64,000 nt of DNA, from positions 248,001 to 312,000 of the forward strand of contig NZ_JACDNP010000001.1 in assembly GCF_013839425.1 (NCBI RefSeq), written 5' to 3'. This document shows positions 49,704 to 58,972 of the stretch, piece after piece. The position numbers and the translations under genes are program-made. The notes beneath the pieces are model-generated. The model did not search any database and had not been told where the DNA came from. It saw only the letters and a list, made by a program, of their open reading frames with translations. This stretch comes from Halorhabdus salina. GTDB taxonomy: Archaea > Halobacteriota > Halobacteria > Halobacteriales > Haloarculaceae. How positions within the stretch are numbered: position 1 is the first letter of the stretch; each line of letters opens with the position of its first letter.

Positions 49704-50741
49704 ATGAACGACATCGACGTCAAGGCCGTCGAGGAAATCGACGAATCTGCCGTGCCGGCAGGGATCGAAGGGCCCGAATACGTCCTCTATGGTGGCAAAG
49801 GTGGGGTCGGCAAGACGACGATGGCAGCGGCGACAGCCCTCGCCAGCGCCCGCGACGACACCGCGACGCTCGTCATCTCGACCGATCCCGCCCACTCGCT
49901 GTCGGACACCCTGGAAACGGACATTCCAGCCGAACCCGGACGGATCCGCGAGGATATCCCACTCTATGCGGCCGAGATCGATCCCGAGGCCGCGCTGGGC
50001 GACGATCCGCTCGGAATCGAAGGCGGCGGACTCGGCGGCCTCGGACAGCTGCTGGGCGAAGACGTCACTGACCCGTTCACGAACGCGATGCCCGGCACCG
50101 ACGAAGCCGCGGCGATCCGCCTCCTGATCCGGTATCTCGACGACGAACGCTTCGACCGCGTGGTGGTCGACACCGCGCCGACGGGCCACACGCTCCGCCT
50201 GCTCGAACTCCCGGAAGTCATGGACTCGATGGTTGGCAAATTCCTGTCGTTCCGCGAGCGGTTGAGCGGGATGATGGGCACCATCACCGGCATGTTCGGC
50301 GACGCCGACGAGGAGGACATCGAGGAGGGTCTCGACGATCTTCGCGTGCTTCGAGAGCGGATCGAACGCCTCCGTGCGATCCTTCAGGATCCTGCAAAGA
50401 CCGACTTCCGGGTCGTCATGGTGCCCGAGGAGTTGAGCGTCATGGAGTCCGAGCGATTGCTCGATCGCCTCGCCACCTTCGACATCCCCGTCGAGACGGT
50501 CGTCGTCAATCGCGTTATGGAGGATCTGGCCGACGTGGCCGATATTGATGCCGACTGGTACGTCTCGCCGAACCACGAGGACTGTGAGTTCTGCCAGCGC
50601 CGCTGGTCGGTCCAGCAGACGGCACTCGAACGATCACAGGACGTTTTCCGGGGCCACGACGTGCGCCGGGTGCCACTGTTTGCTGACGAAGTCCGGGGCG
50701 AGCAGTTGCTCCGAATCGTCGCTGCGTGTCTGGAGGAGTAG
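49704..50741 (+). CDS. ArsA/Get3 family ATPase
   Basis: A 345-residue deviant-Walker P-loop ATPase. The P-loop G-G-K-G-G-V-G-K-T-T is near residues 31-40, switch I D-P-A-H-S near 62 and switch II D-T-A-P-T-G-H-T near 154. A C-E-F-C pair near residue 294 could bind zinc at the dimer interface as in Get3. The family comprises arsenite-pump ATPases and tail-anchored-protein targeting factors; no ars membrane pump is nearby, so a Get3-like role is more likely. The adjacent gene arrangement gives no further clue. Confidence 0.86.
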   Translation: MNDIDVKAVEEIDESAVPAGIEGPEYVLYGGKGGVGKTTMAAATALASARDDTATLVISTDPAHSLSDTLETDIPAEPGRIREDIPLYAAEIDPEAALGDDPLGIEGGGLGGLGQLLGEDVTDPFTNAMPGTDEAAAIRLLIRYLDDERFDRVVVDTAPTGHTLRLLELPEVMDSMVGKFLSFRERLSGMMGTITGMFGDADEEDIEEGLDDLRVLRERIERLRAILQDPAKTDFRVVMVPEELSVMESERLLDRLATFDIPVETVVVNRVMEDLADVADIDADWYVSPNHEDCEFCQRRWSVQQTALERSQDVFRGHDVRRVPLFADEVRGEQLLRIVAACLEE

Positions 50742-50765
50742 CCCAACTGTAGGTTTCTGAAGACA

Positions 50766-52085
50766 CTACTCCTCGATCACGAACGCACGCAGATCGTTGA
50801 CGTTCGTTCCCGTCGGCCCCGTTTCGATCACTGCTTCGCTGTCTTCAAGGACAGGAAGCGCATCGTTCTCCACCAGTGCTGCCCGGCCACGCTGAGGGTT
50901 GTCAAGCGTCTCGCCATCGACGATCGCGCCGGCGATTTCGGTGCCACCGTCCTCGCCGTCGGTATCGACGCTGGCACAGACGATCCGCTCCGGTTGCTCG
51001 ACGGCCACCCGGAGCGCGAACTCCAGATTCGGGCCGCCGTCGCCGTTGCCCGTGACAGTGACCGTCGTCTCGCCACCCGAGAGGAGGACCGCGGGCGGTT
51101 CGACGGGGGTGCCGGTCGCCGCACATTCCTCGGCGATCGCCAGCTGGGAGAGAGCAGCCTCGGTCGCCTCCCCGCGGACACGAGAGGAGAGCACGAGCGG
51201 ATCGTAGCCCGCGTCCGCGGCGACCTCCCGTGCAGCCGACAGCGCCGTCCAGGTGTCGGCGAGGACGTGATTGGTGACGTGGGCGAGCGTCTCTGGAGTG
51301 GCCGGCGTTTCCTCGCGCTGGCCAGCGGCCCCCGCCGCAAGATGGTCACGGACCGTCTCGGGGACCGAAACGTCGTAGCGATCCAGGATGTCGAGGGCGT
51401 CAGCGTAGGTCGTCTCGTCGGGTGCAGTCGGCCCGCTGGCGATCACCCCGGGGTCACCACCAATGACGTCCGAGAAGAGGAGGCCCACGACAGTCGCCGG
51501 GGCGGCCGCCCTGGCCAGGCCACCGCCCTTGATGGCCGAGCAGTGCTTGCGAACGGCATTGATCTCACGAATCGAGGCACCGCTCTCGATAAGTTCCTCG
51601 GTAGTCTCCTGAAGATCGACCAGCGTGATGTCACCGGTAGGGAGCGCGAGCAGTGCGCTGCCGCCGCCCGTGATCGGCGCGAGGACGAGCGTTCCCTCGC
51701 CGAGATCGCGCGCTCGCTGGAAGACACGACGAGCACCGTCCAGACTGTCTTCGTCCGGGATCGGATGACTCCCTGCCGTCGTCTCGACGATATCGGTCGC
51801 GACTGGCTTCGTCGAGACGATGAGGCCCCGGTCGAGATACCCCTCGAGTGTTCGTTCGAGTTCGCGACCGACCAGGTCGGCGGCTTTGCCGCCGCCCAGC
51901 ACGATCACCGAGTCATAGGCCGTGAGGTCATAGTCCGTATCGGCGACGGTGAGCACGTCGCCCTCGACCGAGAGCGACTCACGCAGGACGCACTGGGGTG
52001 TCGCCGCCTCGATGCCGGCCTCGATGCAATCGAGTGCGACATCGTGGGCCGGCGTCGCCGCCAGCCGATCGCGATCGCCGATCAT
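50766..52085 (-). CDS. Glycerate 2-kinase (GckA/DUF4147 type)
   Basis: A 439-residue kinase of the MOFRL/GckA family, phosphorylating D-glycerate at O-2. V-I-V-L-G-G-G-K-A-A near residues 58-66 is the N-terminal signature; I-T-G-G-G-S-A-L-L near 137-145 and L-L-S-G-G-E-T-T-V-T-V near 333-343 define the two domains, and V-D-T-D-G-E-D-G near 376-383 closes the site. ATG 52083-52085 overlaps the stop of the upstream SDR gene (ATGA), implying co-translation. Confidence 0.88.
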   Translation of the reverse strand: MIGDRDRLAATPAHDVALDCIEAGIEAATPQCVLRESLSVEGDVLTVADTDYDLTAYDSVIVLGGGKAADLVGRELERTLEGYLDRGLIVSTKPVATDIVETTAGSHPIPDEDSLDGARRVFQRARDLGEGTLVLAPITGGGSALLALPTGDITLVDLQETTEELIESGASIREINAVRKHCSAIKGGGLARAAAPATVVGLLFSDVIGGDPGVIASGPTAPDETTYADALDILDRYDVSVPETVRDHLAAGAAGQREETPATPETLAHVTNHVLADTWTALSAAREVAADAGYDPLVLSSRVRGEATEAALSQLAIAEECAATGTPVEPPAVLLSGGETTVTVTGNGDGGPNLEFALRVAVEQPERIVCASVDTDGEDGGTEIAGAIVDGETLDNPQRGRAALVENDALPVLEDSEAVIETGPTGTNVNDLRAFVIEE

Positions 52086-52918
52086 CGTCGGAGGCTCATC
52101 GCCTTCCGTGAAAGCCGGAAGGCGGCGTCGCGCCACCGATCGGGAAGATGACGCAACGCCAGGATCAACTTCGCGCCGCGACCGATCGCGTAGCGTGGGT
52201 CCGGGTCAGTCATCGCTGCGGCGTCGAAGATGACAGTCGCGACATCTTCGGGCGGGATGCCGAACAGGCCGTCGTACTCGATCGCCCGACGATCGTCCTG
52301 GCCCGCATAGACCGCCTCGTAGGCACCGGATTCCTCGAGACGGTCGCGGGTGGCATCAGTCGTGTCGGCAAAGTCCGTCTCCACGACACCCGGTTCGACC
52401 AGCACGACGTCGATCCCGTGTGGATCGACCTCGGCGCGCAGCGCGTCGCTCATCGCTTCCAGGGCGAATTTCGAGGCCGAATAGACGCCCATCCCCGGCG
52501 TCGTGATCCGACCGTACAGGCTGGAGATGTTGACGATCGTTCCCTCCCCTTGCTCGCGCATGTGGGGTAGAACTGCCCGGGTCAAGCGGTGTGGGCCGTA
52601 GACGTTCACATCGAACTGCTCGTCGACCACGTCTGTCGGCACGTCCTCGACGGGGCCAAACTGTCCGTACCCGGCGTTGTTGACCAGGCAGTCGATCCGT
52701 CCCTGCTCGTCGATGATTCGGTCGACAACACGCTCGACCGCGCGGGCGTTCGTCACGTCCAGGCTGGCTGTTTCGGCGCCAGCCTCGGCGAGGTCGGCGA
52801 TGTCGTCAGTGTCGCGAGCAGTTGCGTAGACCGTCCAGTCTTCGTCGAGAAACCGTTCGGCAGTAGCCCGGCCGATGCCGGACGAACAACCGGTGATGAG
52901 TACAATACGATCGTCCAT
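52082..52918 (-). CDS. Short-chain dehydrogenase/reductase (classical SDR)
   Basis: A 278-residue NAD(P)-dependent oxidoreductase. Cofactor loop T-G-C-S-S-G-I-G near residues 9-16, N-N-A-G near 85, the Ser of I-S-S-L near 133 and catalytic Y-S-A-S-K near 147-151 are complete, so it should be active. The substrate is not evident. A Shine-Dalgarno-like GGAGG lies just before the ATG. It is co-oriented and overlapping with glycerate kinase, which hints at hydroxy-acid or sugar-derivative metabolism. Confidence 0.88.
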   Translation of the reverse strand: MDDRIVLITGCSSGIGRATAERFLDEDWTVYATARDTDDIADLAEAGAETASLDVTNARAVERVVDRIIDEQGRIDCLVNNAGYGQFGPVEDVPTDVVDEQFDVNVYGPHRLTRAVLPHMREQGEGTIVNISSLYGRITTPGMGVYSASKFALEAMSDALRAEVDPHGIDVVLVEPGVVETDFADTTDATRDRLEESGAYEAVYAGQDDRRAIEYDGLFGIPPEDVATVIFDAAAMTDPDPRYAIGRGAKLILALRHLPDRWRDAAFRLSRKAMSLRR

Positions 52919-52972
52919 ACCTCCTGGCTCGGCCGCCGCCGATTTAAGCCCTGGCGGTCGGTTGCCGAACCG

Positions 52973-53782
52973 CTACCCGTCGAGGCACTCGCGCTTGTGC
53001 CGGTCGGCCGCCCGGTCGGCGAGTCGCATTGGCTCTGGGAGCTTGTATCCAGCAGCACACTGGGCCACGATGCTGGCAGTCGTCACCGCGCTCACGCGAT
53101 GGCCGGGACTGACGTACAACGGATTGATCGACGTTGTTCCCGAATCGTACTGGCGCGTCTGGACAGCGTGGCCGATGACGGTGCCCGTCTCGGCGGTCTC
53201 GACGCGGTCGTCGGCCTCGATAGGGATGCGCTCGCCCTCAGGCATGCGGTCGGGTATCGGTTCGGTTGGCGTTCCACAGAGGAGGTTCTTCGCGACACCG
53301 ATCGCCGGAACGTCGACGACCACGCCGATATGGGTCGCCAGCCCGGCCTCCCGGAAGTGAATGCAGCCGCTGCCGTCGACGACGAGCAAGTCGGGTTCGA
53401 TGGCGAGATTCGAGAGCGCTGCGAGGATGGCCCCGCCTTCGCGGAAACTCAACAGACCAGGGATGTACGGGATTTCAGTGTCGACGACGGCGTGGGCGCG
53501 CTCGACGACGTCGCCGTTCTGCAGGGCGACGACGGCACTCAACGCACGATCGCCGTCATCGAGAAACGCCTGATCGACGCCCGCAACGATCGGTCCGTCA
53601 CCCGTGAGTCGTTGCTGGGTGTCGTCCGTCAGGTCGACAGCGGAACCGAATCGGATCGTCGCCGGATCGAAGTCGAAATCATCGTCGAAAACGGCGGCGT
53701 CGGCAATGTCACGCTGGAGGGACTCCATCGCCTCGCGGGACAGCGACGGATCGGGAACGAATTCGGAGCGGACGGGCTCCAT
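52973..53782 (-). CDS. nfi: Endonuclease V
   Basis: A 269-residue deoxyinosine-specific nuclease that cuts the second phosphodiester bond 3' of deaminated bases. Metal-binding residues are recognisable: V-A-G-V-D-Q-A-F near residues 66-73, E-I-P-Y-I-P-G-L-L-S-F-R-E near 103-115 and L-V-V-D-G-S-G-C-I-H near 133-142, with the conserved Lys in I-G-V-A-K-N-L-L near 165. The N-terminal 60 residues are longer than in bacterial Nfi. It is 3 nt after the rhomboid gene on the same strand. Confidence 0.9.
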   Translation of the reverse strand: MEPVRSEFVPDPSLSREAMESLQRDIADAAVFDDDFDFDPATIRFGSAVDLTDDTQQRLTGDGPIVAGVDQAFLDDGDRALSAVVALQNGDVVERAHAVVDTEIPYIPGLLSFREGGAILAALSNLAIEPDLLVVDGSGCIHFREAGLATHIGVVVDVPAIGVAKNLLCGTPTEPIPDRMPEGERIPIEADDRVETAETGTVIGHAVQTRQYDSGTTSINPLYVSPGHRVSAVTTASIVAQCAAGYKLPEPMRLADRAADRHKRECLDG

Positions 53783-53785
53783 CGC

Positions 53786-54760
53786 TCAGAACGGGCCGCG
53801 ACGACGGCCTGGGCCACCAGGCCCGCCGGGGCCGCCCGGGCCGCCGCCGAACTGCAACTGGTTGGGGACCCGGATCTGGCTCCGGACGCGCTGGCCGTAG
53901 GCCAGGCCGATCGCCAGCCCCACGAGGTGGGCCACGTTGGCGACGCCGCCACCGCCGGTACCGAAGATGCCGAGGACGTTGATCGCGACCAGACCGATCG
54001 TCAGTACCCAGATCGGCACCGGGAAGATGAAGTACAGGTACACCCGGAGGTCAGGGTTCAACACGGTCAGGACGCCCATGATCGCCAGGGCAGCACCCGA
54101 CGCACCGAGTACGCCGCTCGCGTCGCTCTGGAAGAGCATGATCGCGATCTGACCGAGACCAGCCAGGACGCCACTTCCCAAGAAGAGCAGCGTGAAATCC
54201 CTGGATCCGATGTACTGCTCGACCAGTCGGCCGAAGAAGAAGATCACGATCCCATTGACGACGATATGACTGACGCCGCCATGGGCAAAGATCGAGGTGA
54301 CCCACGTCCAGACGTATTCGGGATGCCCAGGCTGGAGCGTGAAAATACTCCGATAGAGGTCAAACATCTCTGGCGTCGTGGTGTAGACCCCACCGCTGGG
54401 CGCAACCCTAAACTCGACGAAAAACGCCTTGAACAGTTCCTGAGCGAAGAACGTGACAGCCATCAAGATCAGGAACACGTAGGTCATGTTCCCTCGGAAG
54501 TACCCGAGGACGCCACCCGGCCCGGTGTCGGGCTTCAGGCGGTTCAACGTGCTCGTCGATGAGCTGGTAGTAGAACCGCTGCCAGTCGTCACGCTCTCAT
54601 CGAACCCGCTATCGAAGACGCCATCGGGGTCACCCCAATCGTCCAACCCCGGACAATCGTGATTCTCGGGCAGGCGATGTTCCGAACAAAAAGTCCCACC
54701 GCAGTGTTTGCAGTGATACGGCATGTTCGTCTGTGTGCCACAGACGTCACAGGTCGTCAT
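53786..54760 (-). CDS. AN1 zinc finger fused to rhomboid intramembrane protease
   Basis: A 324-residue protein. An N-terminal AN1-type zinc finger (C-D-V-C-G ... Y-H-C-K-H-C ... F-C-S-E-H-R ... N-H-D-C, residues 4-36) and a Ser/Thr-rich linker precede six membrane helices (about 95-290). The rhomboid catalytic Ser is in L-G-A-S-G-A near residue 214 and the His in A-H-L-V-G-L near 275; upstream H-x-V-x-N is V-S-H-I-V-V-N-G. The C-terminus is a Gly/Pro repeat. Rhomboids cut substrate helices within the membrane; the AN1 finger faces the cytosol. Confidence 0.88.
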   Translation of the reverse strand: MTTCDVCGTQTNMPYHCKHCGGTFCSEHRLPENHDCPGLDDWGDPDGVFDSGFDESVTTGSGSTTSSSTSTLNRLKPDTGPGGVLGYFRGNMTYVFLILMAVTFFAQELFKAFFVEFRVAPSGGVYTTTPEMFDLYRSIFTLQPGHPEYVWTWVTSIFAHGGVSHIVVNGIVIFFFGRLVEQYIGSRDFTLLFLGSGVLAGLGQIAIMLFQSDASGVLGASGAALAIMGVLTVLNPDLRVYLYFIFPVPIWVLTIGLVAINVLGIFGTGGGGVANVAHLVGLAIGLAYGQRVRSQIRVPNQLQFGGGPGGPGGPGGPGRRRGPF

Positions 54761-54864
54761 TGCCGACCCGTAACGGACCCTCGGGCAAAGAGATTGTGCT
54801 TGCCGGGACCGAACTCGCGCAGGCCGGACCGCTGGCCCGGAGTTGTCTCATCCCGACGGAGAGG

Positions 54865-54870
54865 TTTTTG
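54865..54870 (+). promoter_or_regulatory. T-rich box A of the DUF5788-type gene
   Basis: TTTTTG lies about 25-30 nt before GTG 54895, supporting a leaderless transcript and that start codon over longer in-frame alternatives inside the divergent rhomboid gene. Confidence 0.35.
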
Positions 54871-54894
54871 TCACTTGCACCCGGCAGTATAGGT

Positions 54895-55350
54895 GTGCAA
54901 GCATACGAGCGCAAGCAACTCCTCGAACGGGTCGAACGCGAGGGGGCCACGGTCGGGGCTGAGATTCCAGAGACCATCGAAATCGACGAGGTGTCCCTGG
55001 ATTTGCAGGCGTTCGTCTTCGAGACGAGACAGCAGGACTCGATCCCCTCGACGCACCGCGAGCGCGTCGAAGACGTCAAGACGAAACTCAGACGCGAGCG
55101 GGTGGCTCGCAAGGAACGGCTCGAATCCGCCGAGATATCCCGGGAGACCGGCGAGCAACTCGTCGAGTCGATCATCGGCATCGACCGAGCATTGCACGCC
55201 CTGGATGACCTCGACTCGGCCGATCTCGAACAGGAACGGGCGGCCGCCGAAATGGGCGATCGGAAGCGCTGGGTGCGGTTCCTACAGCAAGCGCTCGGCC
55301 AGGACGACACCAACGATCGACGAGCGCAGAACGGAGGCGTCGGCCCGTGA
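54895..55350 (+). CDS. DUF5788-type haloarchaeal conserved protein
   Basis: A 151-residue, strongly charged helical protein beginning GTG 54895 with Q-A-Y-E-R-K-Q-L-L-E-R-V. Segments P-E-T-I-E-I-D-E-V-S-L-D-L-Q-A-F-V-F-E and I-I-G-I-D-R-A-L-H-A-L match what I recall of DUF5788, restricted to haloarchaea. A coiled-coil stretch covers about residues 60-105. It overlaps polX by 4 nt (GTGA), so a role alongside DNA repair is possible by context only. Confidence 0.65.
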   Translation: MQAYERKQLLERVEREGATVGAEIPETIEIDEVSLDLQAFVFETRQQDSIPSTHRERVEDVKTKLRRERVARKERLESAEISRETGEQLVESIIGIDRALHALDDLDSADLEQERAAAEMGDRKRWVRFLQQALGQDDTNDRRAQNGGVGP

Positions 55351-57083
55351 GCGGGAACGAATCGATCGCCGATCTGCTCGAAGCCTTCGCCGATTTCCTT
55401 GACGCCAAAGACGTCGAGTACAAGCCCCGGGCCTACCGCCGAGCGGCCGAAAACATAGCAGACTATCCGGGGGACATCGCGACGCTCGCCGAGGACGGAG
55501 CAGATGCCGTCACGGAGATCGAGGGCGTCGGTGACGCCATCGCCAGCAAGGTCGTCGAGTACGTCGAAACCGGGACAATCGAGGAACTGGACGAACTCCG
55601 CGAAGAACTCCCCGTCGACATGGACGCCCTGACGAGCGTCGAAGGGGTCGGTCCCAAGACCGTCGGGTCGCTCCATGAAGCACTTGGAATCGAAACGCTC
55701 GATGACCTCGAAGCGGCAGCCGAGGCCAGCGAGATTCAGGATGTGTCGGGCTTTGGCGCGAAAACCGAACAGAACATCCTGGCGGGGATCGACTTCGCCC
55801 GGCAAGCCCACGAGCGCCAGTTGCTGGGCGAGGCGCGACCGCGCGGAGAAGCCCTAAAGAGATATCTGGAACGCGTCGACGCCGTCGAGGCGTGTGAACT
55901 CGCCGGCTCACTGCGGCGCTGGAAAGCCACCATCGGCGACGTCGACGTACTCGTCGGGAGTGACGACGCCCAGACGGTCGTCGACGCCTTCACCGACTGG
56001 GACGGGGCCGACCGAATCATCGAAGCCGGCACCCAGAAAGCCAGCGTCAGAACCGACGGCGTCCGGATCGACCTCCGGGTCGTCGCCCCCGCCGAGTTCG
56101 GCGCAGCACTACAGTATTTCACCGGGAGCAAGGACCACAACGTTGCACTCCGCAACCGGGCGATCGAGCGCGACCTGAAGATGAACGAGTACGGCGTCTT
56201 CGACGTGGCTGGCGTCGAGGACGACGACCAGCGGGCGGGCGACCGGATCGCCGGCGAGACCGAACCATCGATGTACGGGGCGCTGGAGCTGCCCTGGATC
56301 GCCCCGGAACTACGCGAGAACCGCGGCGAGGTCCACGCGGCAGCCGAGAACTCCCTTCCGGACCTCGTCGAAACCGAGGCCGTCCGTGGTGACCTCCACG
56401 TCCACACGAACTTGTCGGACGGCAACGAGACGATCGAGGGGATGGTCGAGGCGGCCGCCGAGCGAGGCGACGAGTACGTCGCGATCACCGACCACGCGAC
56501 CGGGCCGGGGATGGTCGGGGGGGTTGGCGTCGAGGACGAACAACTCCGCGAGCAACTCACCGAAGTACGGGCGCTCGACGAAAGTCGCGAGGACATCACT
56601 GTCTTTGCGGGCGTGGAAGCAAACATCACAACCGACGGCAGTGTGTCGGTGGCCGACGAGCTGCTCGCCGAGTTGGACCTCGTCGTCGCCTCACCCCACG
56701 CCGGGCTGGATGGCGACGGGACAGACCGACTGATCACCGCCGCCGAACACCCCCACGTCGATGTCATCGGCCACCCGACCGGACGGTATCTGAACCGTCG
56801 ACCGGGACTGGATCTCGACGTCGAGCGCCTCGCAACCGTCGCCGCCGGCCACGACACGGCCTTGGAGGTCAACGCCAACCCGCAGCGGCTCGATCTGGGC
56901 GGGAGCGCGGTCAAACAGGCCATCGACGCCGGGGCGACCATCGCCGTCAACACCGACGCTCACCGGCCGGCAAGCTACGAGTACGTTCGGTTCGGCGTTC
57001 ACACGGCACGCCGTGGCTGGGCCGAAGCGGCCGACGTGCTCAATACCTGGCCGATTGAGGACGTCAAATCGTTCCTGTCCTGA
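55347..57083 (+). CDS. polX: Family X DNA polymerase with PHP exonuclease domain (PolX)
   Basis: A 578-residue repair polymerase. The N-terminal 8-kDa-like and HhH regions span about 1-150 (E-G-V-G-D-A-I-A-S-K and E-G-V-G-P-K-T). The nucleotidyltransferase motif is A-G-S-L-R-R near 188 with I-G-D-V-D-V-L-V near 197 and R-I-D-L-R-V near 237. The C-terminal PHP domain starts with G-D-L-H-V-H-T-N-L-S-D-G near 349, with further ligands A-I-T-D-H, N-A-N-P and N-T-D-A-H. It fills gaps and proofreads in base excision repair. GTG 55347 is coupled to the previous gene. Confidence 0.92.
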   Translation: MSGNESIADLLEAFADFLDAKDVEYKPRAYRRAAENIADYPGDIATLAEDGADAVTEIEGVGDAIASKVVEYVETGTIEELDELREELPVDMDALTSVEGVGPKTVGSLHEALGIETLDDLEAAAEASEIQDVSGFGAKTEQNILAGIDFARQAHERQLLGEARPRGEALKRYLERVDAVEACELAGSLRRWKATIGDVDVLVGSDDAQTVVDAFTDWDGADRIIEAGTQKASVRTDGVRIDLRVVAPAEFGAALQYFTGSKDHNVALRNRAIERDLKMNEYGVFDVAGVEDDDQRAGDRIAGETEPSMYGALELPWIAPELRENRGEVHAAAENSLPDLVETEAVRGDLHVHTNLSDGNETIEGMVEAAAERGDEYVAITDHATGPGMVGGVGVEDEQLREQLTEVRALDESREDITVFAGVEANITTDGSVSVADELLAELDLVVASPHAGLDGDGTDRLITAAEHPHVDVIGHPTGRYLNRRPGLDLDVERLATVAAGHDTALEVNANPQRLDLGGSAVKQAIDAGATIAVNTDAHRPASYEYVRFGVHTARRGWAEAADVLNTWPIEDVKSFLS

Positions 57084-57505
57084 AAGTGAACGCAGTTTAC
57101 CGACGGTTGCGAGAGTGTCTGACAGGCAAATACATAAGTTCAATATACATCTAAAATTCCTTAGTGTTTTCCAGGTCAAGTGTGAGAGATTTTTTCGACC
57201 AGTAACGAGAGAAACACACCAGTATCCCTGCAATCTAGGAAAATAGCGCCACTACTACGATTTTAGTTGGACCACCGGTACCAGATCGAGTGATCGACCG
57301 GTTCCGACCGTCTCCCGGCCATAAACCTATCCCGGTAGCAGAAACCCCAGCATTCACGCCCATTTAACGCACATTCGAAACAGAATTGGACGAATAATCG
57401 TCGAGTCCGTTCAGTCTCAACAAATCAATCCGGAATGATAGAATTCTGTATGAGACGGCAATTGTATCAATTTAGGTACCTTCGAGAGAGTTCTATTTCG
57501 GTCGC
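57084..57505. other. 422-bp AT-rich convergent intergenic region with a hairpin, no gene seen
   Basis: Between the convergent polX and membrane-protein genes lies a stretch visibly richer in A and T than its surroundings. I see no open frame or tRNA. A hairpin ACCGGT-acca-GATC-GAGT-GATC-g-ACCGGT (57274-57302) is its only clear structure; it could be a bidirectional terminator or part of a small RNA. The rest might be decayed foreign DNA. Confidence 0.4.
57274..57302. terminator. Two-stem hairpin in the polX convergent gap
   Basis: ACCGGT (57274-57279) pairs with ACCGGT (57297-57302), and inside it GATC (57284-57287) pairs with GATC (57292-57295) around GAGT. It sits about 190 bp beyond the polX stop. 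No U-run directly follows, so termination is a guess. Confidence 0.35.
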
Positions 57506-57928
57506 TCACCACTCAGCATCCAGTTTCTCGACGACGAACTCGCGGACAAGATCGGCCCCACGGTAGAACGACAGCCAGACGGCGACGGCGAAAACGAGAC
57601 CCGCAACGAGCGTATCGAGCACCGTCGTGAGGAGGCCCTGCCAGCCCACAATGAACGAAAGGGTGGCATCGAGGACAACGGTCCCGAAAAACAGCGGGAC
57701 GTAGTAGACGACGATGCGAACGAGTGGCTGTTCGCGCGCCCACTGGTCCCAGTTTTTGACGACGAGGACGTAGAGGACGGCCGATGAAACGAGGAACAAG
57801 ACCAGTGTGATCAGCATATCCTGGCGGAGAGTACTGACTGAAATCATCGAGCCGGCAGTGAACGCGGTGAGAATACCCAAGCTGATCGCCCAGATCACTG
57901 CTTTCCCTCGACTGAAGGCCTCACTCAT
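57506..57928 (-). CDS. Four-helix membrane protein of unknown function
   Basis: A 140-residue protein with hydrophobic segments at about 10-30, 38-58, 72-95 and 100-120, and a charged C-terminus (R-E-F-V-V-E-K-L-D-A-E-W). No family is recognised. It follows the ABC transporter operon on the same strand with a gap of about 120 bp, so it could be read through from it, but nothing ties it to transport. Confidence 0.65.
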   Translation of the reverse strand: MSEAFSRGKAVIWAISLGILTAFTAGSMISVSTLRQDMLITLVLFLVSSAVLYVLVVKNWDQWAREQPLVRIVVYYVPLFFGTVVLDATLSFIVGWQGLLTTVLDTLVAGLVFAVAVWLSFYRGADLVREFVVEKLDAEW

Positions 57929-58052
57929 GAGTTAATCGTTGGACCAGCCACCTCAAAACGTTGCCGTTCGCCGGATCCGGACCGGTGGCTGTCGGGGTGA
58001 AAAATGGAAAACGAGTGGTGGACAACCGGACTGCGGGGTTCGCTGAGGGACC

Positions 58053-58970
58053 TTAGGTCGCGATCCCTTCGGCGAACTGTTCGGCGAACAAGACGTAGAT
58101 AACGATCGTCGGCAGTGCCGCCAGGAATGCGGCTGCCATCCGCAGCGGGAAGTTGACCCCGCTCAGGTCTGCACCGATCCCCGAGAGGATCAACGTGATC
58201 GTCGCCGCCTGGTCGGAAGAGCTCCCGATCAGAGTCAGCGAGAACAGGAACTCGTTCCAGATCTGTGTGAACTGGTAGATCAACACGACGCCGATCATCG
58301 GCTTCGACAGCGGCAGGACGATGCGGGTGTAGATCTTCGTGATGCTCGCCCCGTCGACCTTCGCCGCCTCGACCAGTTCCTTCGAGATCGTCTTGTAATA
58401 CGATCGGAACAGGAGGAAACAGATCGGGATCCCGTAGGCGACGTGGGTGATCGTCAACTCTGCCAGCGATCCCCAGCGGTCGCTCGCCGGGAGGATCGTG
58501 ATACCCTCGATGATCAACCCTTCCGTGAGCGGGAGCATGTTGGTCCAGAAGTCGCTCAGCGGGACAAGGATCGCTTGGTAGGGTAGGAAGATACCGAAGA
58601 CGAACAACAACACGACCGGCATCTGGCGACGCCAGTCGACCAGGGTCAGCCCGTAGGCGGCCGTACTCCCGAGGATCACGTCAAGCAGCGTCGCGGGGAT
58701 CGCCATCGCGAAGCTGTTGACGAACCCACGACTCAACTGATCGAACGCTTGCCCCCAGTTTGCCAGCGTGAAGTTATCGAGAGTCGGCGGGAGGAACGGC
58801 GTCGTCGCGGCTCCACCCGCTTTCAGCGACGTGACCAGTCCCGTGTAGATCGGCGAGACGAAGAATGCCACGAAGGCCAGGATCAGGAAGTACAGCCCGA
58901 GCCGGCGGTAGCTGATCTCCGGCAACAGGCGAGCGACGCCGTCAGGTTCGGATGTGGTTGCTTGACTCAT
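58053..58970 (-). CDS. Sugar ABC transporter permease, MalG/UgpE type
   Basis: A 305-residue inner-membrane permease with about six helices. The cytoplasmic EAA loop is present: L-V-E-A-A-K-V-D-G-A-S near residues 196-206, which docks onto the ATPase. This type belongs to the carbohydrate uptake CUT1 family. It lies 2 nt after its partner permease, and the whole set (ATPase, binding protein, two permeases) reads in one direction. Confidence 0.92.
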   Translation of the reverse strand: MSQATTSEPDGVARLLPEISYRRLGLYFLILAFVAFFVSPIYTGLVTSLKAGGAATTPFLPPTLDNFTLANWGQAFDQLSRGFVNSFAMAIPATLLDVILGSTAAYGLTLVDWRRQMPVVLLFVFGIFLPYQAILVPLSDFWTNMLPLTEGLIIEGITILPASDRWGSLAELTITHVAYGIPICFLLFRSYYKTISKELVEAAKVDGASITKIYTRIVLPLSKPMIGVVLIYQFTQIWNEFLFSLTLIGSSSDQAATITLILSGIGADLSGVNFPLRMAAAFLAALPTIVIYVLFAEQFAEGIAT

Positions 58971-58972
58971 TG

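Noticed and set aside
49704-50741. Arsenite-efflux operon
   Set aside because: The ArsA-like ATPase has no arsenite pump, arsenate reductase or metalloregulator beside it; a Get3-like role fits better.
52589-54562. Very long plus-strand open frame opposite the SDR, endonuclease V and rhomboid genes
   Set aside because: It crosses three well-supported minus-strand genes and their gaps and has no recognisable fold.
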